A stretch of 37,874 bases of DNA from a virus. The notes beneath the pieces are model-generated. The model searched no databases. It was not told where the DNA came from and saw nothing but the letters and a program-made list of their open reading frames with translations. Location: positions 1 to 37,874 of the IMG/VR virus record IMGVR_UViG_3300032516_005724. One strand, written 5' to 3'. Position 1 is the stretch's first letter; every line of letters starts with the position of its first letter. Made by a program: the position numbers and the translations under genes. Positions 32,590 through 37,741 of this stretch are shown in pieces.

Positions 32590-33869
32590 TGGCGATTTTT
32601 GGGATGCAGGCCGTCCAGCTCCGAGCCGCGTACGAGCGGCCCTACTTCGCGCTGGCCATCTACGCGGCGACCATCGTCGAGCGACCTGGCCTCGGGACGT
32701 TCGCGGTGGATAAATACTGCCGCATCTACGTGGACCCGGAGAAACTGGGCTCCGGCAAGGGCAAGTGGAACGTGCAGCAGGCGGCGTGGGTATTTATACA
32801 CGAAATCAGCCACTGGCTGCGCGTGCACCATGAGCGCGCCGAAGCGCTGGTCGCGGCCGGCGAATGCAGCGACTGCGCTGCCGAGCTAGTCAATGTCTGC
32901 GAGGACGCCGAGATCAACGGCGACGACCCGGACATCGTGCGCTGCGCGCCGGATCCAATGCTGCCCGAGCACATCGGGCAGCCGCCTCACCTGCTCTGGG
33001 AGGAATACTACGCGGCGCTGCAAAAGCAGGGTGGCAAGCGCTTGTGCAACGGTGGCAATCACAAGCCCGGCGAAGGTGCGGGCGAGGTCAGCAATCCCGG
33101 CGCGGGCCAGCCGCGCGACTGCGGTTCTGGCGCTCACGGCCAGCCGCGCGAGTGGGAGCTGCCGGCGCCGACCGACGAGACGCCCGGCATCGGCGAGGGC
33201 GAAGCTGCGCTCTTGCGCAAGGCGGTCGCGCGCGAGGTCGCTGACGCGGCGAAGAAGGACCGCGGCAGTGTGCCCGCGGGCTGGCAGCGTTGGGCGGACG
33301 CGCTGCTGACGCCGCCGACGATCCCCTGGGAGCGCGAGCTAGCGGCGCTGATGCACAATGCAATAACGATGGCGGCGGGCTGCGTCGATTACAGCTACGC
33401 GCGCCCGAGTCGCCGCGGCACGTTCGGGGGTGTGATCCAGCCGGCGCTCCGGCGCCCCCAGCCCGAGGCGACTGTGGTGCTCGACACGTCGGCCTCGATG
33501 AGTCAGCGCGACGTGACCGCGGCGCTCTGTGAAATCGACGGCATTCTGCGCGCGGTGGGACAACGGCGCGTGCCAGTGATCTGCTGCGACGCCCAGGCCG
33601 CTCCCGTCCAGCGGGTGAGCAGCGCCATGAACGTGACTCTGATCGGCGGCGGCGGCACCGACATGGGTGCTGGCATCGCGGCGGCAGTGAAGCTCAAGAG
33701 CAGGGTGATCATCGTGCTCACCGACGGCGAGACGCCGTGGCCAACCGAAGCTCCGCGCGGCGCGCAGCTCGTCGTCGGCTTGGTGCGCCAGGAAGGGGCG
33801 GGACCGCCGGGGTACTGCCGCGTGCCGGACTATGCCAAGCGCGTACTCACCATCCCGGTGGCGGCATGA
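32589..33869 (+). CDS. VWA-domain metallopeptidase-like protein (CobT/DUF2201-like)
   Basis: A 426-residue partner of the MoxR ATPase. The N-terminal domain carries WVFIHEISHWLRVHH (H71, E72, H75), then CAAELVNVCEDAEINGDD, the pattern of the DUF2201 metallopeptidase-like domain in which an acidic residue of the second helix completes the metal site. A Gly/Pro/Asn-rich linker spans about 150-200. The C-terminal von Willebrand A domain has a full MIDAS: DTSAS (299-303), the threonine of GGTDMG (T357) and TDGE (D379). MoxR-VWA pairs act as metal- or cofactor-insertion or complex-remodelling machines. ATG 32589 overlaps the previous stop. It is coupled to the next gene by ATGA. Confidence 0.88.
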   Translation: MAIFGMQAVQLRAAYERPYFALAIYAATIVERPGLGTFAVDKYCRIYVDPEKLGSGKGKWNVQQAAWVFIHEISHWLRVHHERAEALVAAGECSDCAAELVNVCEDAEINGDDPDIVRCAPDPMLPEHIGQPPHLLWEEYYAALQKQGGKRLCNGGNHKPGEGAGEVSNPGAGQPRDCGSGAHGQPREWELPAPTDETPGIGEGEAALLRKAVAREVADAAKKDRGSVPAGWQRWADALLTPPTIPWERELAALMHNAITMAAGCVDYSYARPSRRGTFGGVIQPALRRPQPEATVVLDTSASMSQRDVTAALCEIDGILRAVGQRRVPVICCDAQAAPVQRVSSAMNVTLIGGGGTDMGAGIAAAVKLKSRVIIVLTDGETPWPTEAPRGAQLVVGLVRQEGAGPPGYCRVPDYAKRVLTIPVAA

Positions 33870-34276
33870 TCTACTGCGCGAAGTGCACATGGTCAGGACC
33901 AAACGTGCCGGGCGTGTGTCCCAAATGCGGTGTGATACCGGAGCTTGCCGTTGTGGCGCGCGAGCACAAAGACGCCGCGCTGGTCAGTCTCGCGGGCTTT
34001 GAGGAATTGGCAGGTAAAATGTTGACACAGCTCCGCGATCTGAAAGGAAACCTATCCGTTGACCGCCTGCGCGCCGCGGATTTGCTAGCCCTGCTAGCCT
34101 CGTACGAAAGGCTCGTGAGACTCCCTGAGCAGGAGCGCATGCTGACGGCCATCGAGCACTGCCGCCGCGCGATGGCCGCGCTGCACGAGGCGGAGAGCCA
34201 AGCGCTCGACCGTCTGCTGACGGACACCGGGCTTGACGCGGTGGTGGCGGTGCAGGCCATGCGGGGTAAGCCGTGA
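33866..34276 (+). CDS. Zinc-ribbon plus helical hypothetical protein
   Basis: A 136-residue protein with an N-terminal zinc ribbon (YCAKC... CPKCG, within the first 25 residues) followed by a long helical region with leucine and arginine repeats (about 45-135). ATG 33866 overlaps the VWA stop, and its own end overlaps the next start (GTGA at 34273). It probably belongs to the MoxR/VWA machinery as an adaptor or DNA/protein-binding factor. No family is recognised. Confidence 0.72.
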   Translation: MIYCAKCTWSGPNVPGVCPKCGVIPELAVVAREHKDAALVSLAGFEELAGKMLTQLRDLKGNLSVDRLRAADLLALLASYERLVRLPEQERMLTAIEHCRRAMAALHEAESQALDRLLTDTGLDAVVAVQAMRGKP

Positions 34277-34563
34277 AGTACCGAGTCGTCTGCGGCGACG
34301 CGAAGCACACCATCATGCTCGACGACGCCGGGCGCGTAAGTTTTATCGATCACCCAAACGCGCATGCGCAGGCGTACGCCGAGACTGCACTGGCGATTCT
34401 GGCGGGTGCCGACGACGCGGAGCTGCATGGCTGCATTCGCGTTGCCCGACGCATTCAGAGCAAGAGCTACTCTGGCCCGTGCCCCGCCGAAGGCGACGAG
34501 CGCCAGCTCTACGCTGCGTTGCGAGGAGTGCAAATTGGCCGTAGGTTGCGGAGGAAGCTATGA
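34273..34563 (+). CDS. Small hypothetical protein
   Basis: A 96-residue protein beginning with a short beta hairpin (YRVVCGDAKHTIMLDDAGRVSFIDH), followed by a helix (AYAETALAILAGADD) and a basic tail. Both ends overlap neighbours (GTGA upstream, ATGA downstream), so it is translationally coupled within the operon. I recognise no domain. It could be a subunit or regulator of the MoxR/VWA system. Confidence 0.7.
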   Translation: MKYRVVCGDAKHTIMLDDAGRVSFIDHPNAHAQAYAETALAILAGADDAELHGCIRVARRIQSKSYSGPCPAEGDERQLYAALRGVQIGRRLRRKL

Positions 34564-34883
34564 GCGGCGCTGCCGAGGAACTAGAGTGCCGAGCGGTGCT
34601 ACTGGCGTTGTCCGGTGAGTATGTGGGGACCACGCCGCTGCTGAGCTTGCTGCGTGTGGCGCTTGACGAGTACGCAGAAGCAGAACCGGGAGCACTGCTC
34701 CGCCTTCCGCTGGTCGAGGGATACGAGGTGGTGGGCTCCCGTGTCTATAACGAGAGGGACAATGAAATGCTGCCACCCGTGCGCGCGGCGCTGAGCTTGT
34801 ACCGCGTCCTGCGCCATGAGCCCGAGGAGGCGCTGCGCGTGCTGCGGCTGATCGAGGACGCTACCCGGAGCATGCAACCGTGA
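34560..34883 (+). CDS. Small hypothetical protein, likely paralogue of the 32125 product
   Basis: A 107-residue protein with a helical N-terminus, a central strand region (LLRLPLVEGYEVVGSRVYNERDNE) and a C-terminal helix pair (RAALSLYRVLRHEPEEALRVLRLIEDATR). The last part aligns by eye with the end of the 32125 product, suggesting duplication inside the operon. It is coupled to both neighbours by ATGA/GTGA overlaps. Function unknown. Confidence 0.7.
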   Translation: MSGAAEELECRAVLLALSGEYVGTTPLLSLLRVALDEYAEAEPGALLRLPLVEGYEVVGSRVYNERDNEMLPPVRAALSLYRVLRHEPEEALRVLRLIEDATRSMQP

Positions 34884-35068
34884 CGTGCCGGAGCTGCGGT
34901 GCGGCCCATCGGTGGAGCGAGCTGCCGTTGCTCGGCGTGCAGCGCGTGGAGGCAGACGAGGACGGGCCAGAGCTGGAGCTGGAGCTGCGCAACTGCACCG
35001 CCTGTCACACCACGCTGGCGCGCGAGCTAGCGCCGGATGCGCGGCAGGATGACGAGCCCGACGCCTAG
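34880..35068 (+). CDS. Zinc-ribbon small protein ending the MoxR operon
   Basis: A 62-residue protein with two CxxC motifs, CRSC near the N-terminus and CTAC near residue 39, and a highly acidic middle and tail. It is the last gene of the coupled operon (GTGA overlap at 34880). Its 3' end overlaps by 42 bp the convergent SLT gene on the other strand, so the two transcripts are antisense at their ends. Function unknown. Confidence 0.65.
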   Translation: MTCRSCGAAHRWSELPLLGVQRVEADEDGPELELELRNCTACHTTLARELAPDARQDDEPDA

Positions 35069-35695
35069 CACTGCGACCGCGCCGAACAGGGACCAGCCGA
35101 GCGTCGAGGCCAGCGTGCTCTTGGCGCCGCCGATGCCGAGCGCGACTGCGGCGTTGTTGTAGCGCAGGACGTTTCCGACGTACTGGCCCTTGTAGCCGCG
35201 CAAGTTGAAGCGGTCATTGCCGGTGCGACACGTGCCACCGGAGTTGTACTTGGCGGCGACAGTGGGGAAGCCGTTGGCGTCGAGCTGCTTGCCCATGAGC
35301 TTCGCGCCCATGTCGATGTTGAGCTGCGGGTCGTAGCGGTCGGCGGCGGAGTAGCCGAGCATGACCGCCGTGCTCGGGATGGGCTGCATGATGCCGATAC
35401 TGCCGTAGGCGTCGCCCGACGTGATGCTGGCCTGCTTTGCGGGATTGTTCGACCAGAGCCCTGTCTCTTGTGTGGCCGCGGCCAGTAGCCACGTCACCGG
35501 GACGCCGAAGCGGGCCGCGCTCGACTCGAACTGCGGCGCCCAGTTGGCCCACGTCTGCGTGAGGTATTTGTGCTCTAGGCTGCCTGGCGGATACACCGGG
35601 ACGCCTTCGCCCTCCACCTCGATGGCACCGCTGGGCAGCGTACGCCAGCGTTTCCCGCCACACGGATTGACCCACGCACTGCTCAGCGCAATCAC
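35027..35695 (-). CDS. SLT lytic transglycosylase with C-terminal membrane anchor
   Basis: A 222-residue peptidoglycan transglycosylase. The SLT domain (about 55-185) has the catalytic glutamate E77 in AATQETGL, the G-S-I-G-I-M-Q-P motif (98-105), then YDPQLNIDMGAKLMGKQL (121-138) and AAKYNSGG (147-154), all in the canonical order. The C-terminus is a transmembrane helix (about 200-218, GWSLFGAVAVLGVGLVILP) followed by RIRR. The GTG start is confirmed by a leaderless promoter whose -10 box lies 6 nt upstream. The first 45 residues are a module that I do not recognise. It is the only fully canonical SLT in the window, and unusual for its C-terminal, rather than N-terminal, anchor. Confidence 0.88.
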   Translation of the reverse strand: MIALSSAWVNPCGGKRWRTLPSGAIEVEGEGVPVYPPGSLEHKYLTQTWANWAPQFESSAARFGVPVTWLLAAATQETGLWSNNPAKQASITSGDAYGSIGIMQPIPSTAVMLGYSAADRYDPQLNIDMGAKLMGKQLDANGFPTVAAKYNSGGTCRTGNDRFNLRGYKGQYVGNVLRYNNAAVALGIGGAKSTLASTLGWSLFGAVAVLGVGLVILPRIRR

Positions 35696-35701
35696 GGCTC
35701 C

Positions 35702-35731
35702 AGCCTAGGCGCAAAGGCGGGCGCGACGCAA
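35702..35731 (-). promoter_or_regulatory. Leaderless promoter of the minus-strand SLT gene
   Basis: On the minus strand: TTGCGT (35726-35731), an 18-bp spacer, TAGGCT (35702-35707), then 6 nt to the GTG start (35693-35695). It lies back to back with the plus-strand promoter at 35735-35764, only 3 bp separating the two -35 boxes, so the two genes could be co-regulated. Confidence 0.75.
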
Positions 35732-35734
35732 AAA

Positions 35735-35764
35735 TTGACCCACGTCCCCGGCCGCCGATACGCT
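35735..35764 (+). promoter_or_regulatory. Promoter of the 35775 gene
   Basis: TTGACC (35735-35740), 18 bp, TACGCT (35759-35764), then 10 nt to ATG 35775, giving a leader of only a few bases. It is arranged divergently with the minus-strand SLT promoter. Confidence 0.7.
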
Positions 35765-35774
35765 CTGTTGGCAA

Positions 35775-35978
35775 ATGAGCGCCGAGCGCGTTCCCCCACG
35801 TCGGACTGGCACATCCGCCGAGTGCGTGCTGGTCCCCGTGCGAGATGTTCACGAGCTGCTGGAGAAACTGATTGAACTGGAAAACGCGATAGAGTCGATG
35901 GGAGCCGCACGCTTCGAGCTGCGCATGGCACGCATGAGAATCGAGAGCCTTCTGACAACTGAGACGGTAACGAAGTGA
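35775..35978 (+). CDS. Small coiled-coil-like protein
   Basis: A 67-residue protein. The first ~18 residues are Pro/Arg-rich, and the rest is a helix with leucine/isoleucine spacing (VHELLEKLIELENAIESMG) suggesting a coiled coil. It has no domain call. Its stop overlaps the GTG of the SGNH hydrolase gene, so the two are translationally coupled. It might be a partner of that enzyme or a small structural protein. Confidence 0.6.
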   Translation: MSAERVPPRRTGTSAECVLVPVRDVHELLEKLIELENAIESMGAARFELRMARMRIESLLTTETVTK

Positions 35979-36589
35979 GCCTGGACCGACGATGGGTGTA
36001 TGCGGGACTGGTAGTTGCCGCTGCCGGAGCTGGACTCGCCAAGCTCTTGCCGTCCGGGCCGCGCATTCGCGCGGGCACACGGCTCATGGTGGTGGGCGAC
36101 TCGCTGGCCGTAGGCATGGCGCCGTACTTCGCTTGCCTGAGCAAAGAGCAGAAGCTCCCCTTCGACGCGCTCGCCAAGGTCAGTACGCGCATTGACCAGT
36201 GGGCGGCGAGCCAAGTGCTCGCGGAGCACGTCGCGACGTTCAAGCCGACCCTTGTGCTCGTCAGCCTCGGCACCAACGACGCTTTTATGATGGGCGACGT
36301 CGCCGCCAAACAGCGCCCAGCGCTCGCGCAGCTCATAGCGCAGCTCACGGTAGGCGGCGCCGAACTGGCGTGGATAGGCCCGCCGCAGCTAGCGGGCAGG
36401 CCGAACGCCGGGCTGCTCACTCTGCTCAAGAGCGCCATCCCGGCGTCTAACTATTTCGCCTCCGAGACGCTTCCGATCCCACGCGGTCCCGACAACCTGC
36501 ATCCGACCGCCAAGGGCTACGCAGGCTGGTCTGGAGCCATCTGGCAGTGGCTCTCAGGGCCGCCTGGCTCGGGCTCGTGCGGCGCTTGA
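35975..36589 (+). CDS. SGNH/GDSL-family hydrolase with N-terminal membrane anchor
   Basis: A 204-residue hydrolase. The N-terminal helix (about 7-26, WVYAGLVVAAAGAGLAKLLP) anchors it or directs export. The SGNH blocks are present: GDSLAVGM (Ser43, block I), SLGTND (block III, N101) and DNLHPTAKGY (D173 and H176, block V). SGNH enzymes act as esterases or acetyl hydrolases. In phages they often deacetylate cell-wall or capsule sugars, or serve as lysis or adsorption factors. The GTG start overlaps the previous stop. Its neighbours, an anchored SLT transglycosylase and coiled-coil protein, support an envelope-directed role. Confidence 0.82.
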   Translation: MSLDRRWVYAGLVVAAAGAGLAKLLPSGPRIRAGTRLMVVGDSLAVGMAPYFACLSKEQKLPFDALAKVSTRIDQWAASQVLAEHVATFKPTLVLVSLGTNDAFMMGDVAAKQRPALAQLIAQLTVGGAELAWIGPPQLAGRPNAGLLTLLKSAIPASNYFASETLPIPRGPDNLHPTAKGYAGWSGAIWQWLSGPPGSGSCGA

Positions 36590-36622
36590 CCCCCATGCTG
36601 TCAGCGACTACAGTGACAGCAT
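36586..36622 (+). promoter_or_regulatory. Autoregulated leaderless promoter with palindromic operator
   Basis: TTGACC (36586-36591), 17 bp, TACAGT (36609-36614), then 6 nt to ATG 36621. A perfect 9-bp inverted repeat, ATGCTGTCA (36595-36603) and TGACAGCAT (36614-36622), brackets the -10 box with a 10-bp spacer. Its half-sites match the TGCTGTCA units at 30926-30942 and 37674-37690. A protein bound here would block RNA polymerase, so the downstream gene is the prime candidate for encoding that repressor. Confidence 0.8.
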
Positions 36623-36836
36623 GGTGACCCGCAAGAAAAAGGCACGTGTTAGCAAGCGCGCAACCGGCAGGCAACACAAGGGGCCGGAACGCCCCAATGG
36701 GATGCACGTGATCACGTTGAGGATCGACGCGGCGAGCAAAGGCAAGCTGCATGAGCTGGCCTTGAAGTCGAGCCTGAAGACCGGCAGGAATATGTCCTAC
36801 AACGCGACGATCCTGCAACTAATCCAAGCGGGATAG
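36621..36836 (+). CDS. Ribbon-helix-helix-like small DNA-binding protein, candidate repressor
   Basis: A 71-residue basic protein. After a Lys/Arg-rich N-terminal arm (about 1-27) comes a short beta strand (MHVITLRID), then two helices (AASKGKLHELALKSSLKTG and MSYNATILQLIQAG). This strand-helix-helix order and size match the CopG/Arc type of ribbon-helix-helix DNA-binding proteins, which bind inverted or direct repeats of short half-sites as dimers of dimers. The gene is leaderless and its promoter contains such repeats. It may therefore control itself, the MoxR/VWA operon and the gene at 37742. The regulator-operator link is inferred from adjacency. Confidence 0.68.
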   Translation: MVTRKKKARVSKRATGRQHKGPERPNGMHVITLRIDAASKGKLHELALKSSLKTGRNMSYNATILQLIQAG

Positions 36837-36837
36837 C

Positions 36838-37068
36838 GTGGCGTGGCGTCTCAAGCACGGTGCGAGCAACTACAACTTTGTGGATCTGACGGGCCAGATC
36901 CTAGTGGGCTGTACGGTGCTGGGGCGCGCACCAAACACCGTTCGCGGGAACGCCGCGTGGTGCGTGCGCGCGGCTTGTGGCCACCGGATAGTGATCCAAG
37001 GCATCACGCTGCGCGCTAAACACAAGAGCAATCCGGCGCTGGAGCACCGCTGCAAGCCGTGTCGTTAG
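36838..37068 (+). CDS. DLTGQ-type zinc DNA-binding-like protein
   Basis: A 76-residue protein with the segment VDLTGQILVGCTVLGRAPN then AAWCVRAACGHRIVIQGITL and a C-terminal HRCKPC. This resembles the common phage module D-L-T-G-Q-x-F-G-x-L-T-V plus C-x-C-x-C-G and C-G-C, often found near or fused to HNH or AP2-type DNA-binding domains, though here the fusion partner is absent. It starts with GTG one base after the repressor candidate's stop. Its end overlaps by 4 bp the convergent gene on the minus strand. Confidence 0.62.
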   Translation: MAWRLKHGASNYNFVDLTGQILVGCTVLGRAPNTVRGNAAWCVRAACGHRIVIQGITLRAKHKSNPALEHRCKPCR

Positions 37069-37346
37069 CGCCGCCAAAGGTGAGGAAACATGCGGTTGAG
37101 CGCCGCCTGGCGCTGCGCGCAGGGCGAGCAGTTGGGATCGAGCCCGAGCGCGCGCGCCACCGGCTTGGCGACTGCCGCCACGGCGTCGCCAGCTCCAACG
37201 CTGCCGCACCGGGCGTGCTGGGCCGCGAAGGCGTTGGCGCCGGCTGGCGCGAACGCGCCGCCAACTCCGCAGCGCTCGCACTGCACCTGGAAGCCGCCGG
37301 GCACGGCCTGAAACAGAACCGACGGCGCTTGTGGATGCCGCTGCAT
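37065..37346 (-). CDS. Small zinc-binding hypothetical protein (minus strand)
   Basis: A 93-residue protein read against its neighbours. It has CERCG near residue 23 with AFAAQHARCG downstream, a C2HC-like cluster. A second part, GLDPNCSPCAQRQAALNRMFP, resembles a short conserved element of phage proteins (C-x-x-C-x-x-R-x-x-x-L-N). The ATG is supported by a TAGACT box 6 nt upstream. A nucleic-acid-binding role is plausible, but no family is assigned. Confidence 0.65.
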   Translation of the reverse strand: MQRHPQAPSVLFQAVPGGFQVQCERCGVGGAFAPAGANAFAAQHARCGSVGAGDAVAAVAKPVARALGLDPNCSPCAQRQAALNRMFPHLWRR

Positions 37347-37352
37347 GGGCAG

Positions 37353-37381
37353 AGTCTACGCGCGACCTGGGGGGCGGTGCA
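37353..37381 (-). promoter_or_regulatory. Leaderless promoter of the 37346 minus-strand gene
   Basis: On the minus strand: TGCACC (37376-37381), 17 bp, TAGACT (37353-37358), then 6 nt to the ATG (37344-37346). The -35 match is partial. The position of the -10 box relative to the start follows the same rule as the others. Confidence 0.6.
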
Positions 37382-37410
37382 CGTTTCTCGCGTCGAGGCC
37401 GGCGACTGGC

Positions 37411-37416
37411 TAGGAT
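37411..37416 (+). promoter_or_regulatory. Candidate leaderless -10 box before ATG 37423
   Basis: TAGGAT (37411-37416) lies 6 nt before ATG 37423, exactly as in other leaderless units. No good -35 box is present at 17-18 bp. It argues that ATG 37423 is the natural start of the following gene even though that frame stops after 20 codons. Confidence 0.45.
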
Positions 37417-37430
37417 GACGCCATGGACAA

Positions 37431-37664
37431 GTGGGACGCTATCAAGCTCGCGGCCACGATGCGCTGGGCGCCGAGGCGTTTCTAGCCAAGCACAAGTTCC
37501 GCCCCGGGCGCTACATGCTCGTCCGCGGTCGCAAGCGCTACCCCTCGAAAGCCGTCTTCGGCGTGGCGATGGGCCGCGCCGCGGCGAGCTTCTCGGGCGG
37601 CGCCGCCCACGTCCAGAAAGCCGCGAAACGCCTCGGGCTCCGCGTTGAGGCGCAGAGCAAGTGA
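37431..37664 (+). CDS. Stand-alone ScoMcrA-type head-domain protein, possibly frameshifted
   Basis: The frame opening at GTG 37431 gives 77 residues: HDALGAEAFLAKHKFRPGRY, then a strand (YMLVRGRKRYPSKAVFGVAMG) and FSGGAAHVQKAAKRLGLRV. This strongly resembles the small N-terminal head domain of ScoMcrA-like type IV restriction enzymes (D-x-L-G-x-E-x-F-L, R-Y-x-S-K-A, F-S-G-G). No nuclease or SRA domain follows, so it is not a restriction enzyme by itself. Immediately upstream, ATG 37423 reads MDKWDAIKLAA in another frame, resembling the missing first helix. A -1 shift near 37455 would join them, whether by sequencing error, mutation or a programmed shift. It is followed by the last operator-bearing promoter. 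Confidence 0.55.
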   Translation: MGRYQARGHDALGAEAFLAKHKFRPGRYMLVRGRKRYPSKAVFGVAMGRAAASFSGGAAHVQKAAKRLGLRVEAQSK

Positions 37665-37672
37665 CGGCGGCG

Positions 37673-37700
37673 TTGACAGCACTGACAGCACTGATAGACT
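37673..37700 (+). promoter_or_regulatory. Regulated promoter with inverted copy of the 17-bp operator
   Basis: TTGACA (37673-37678), 16 bp, and TAGACT (37695-37700). The sequence TGACAGCACTGACAGCA (37674-37690) overlaps the -35 box and spacer and is the exact reverse complement of 30926-30942. Downstream, GGTGTC/GACACC around 37706-37723 forms a small hairpin in the leader, before an AGGAAG ribosome site and ATG 37742. Confidence 0.75.
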
Positions 37701-37741
37701 GACGGGGTGTCAGAGCGGACACCAGGAAGAGTCTAGGAAGC

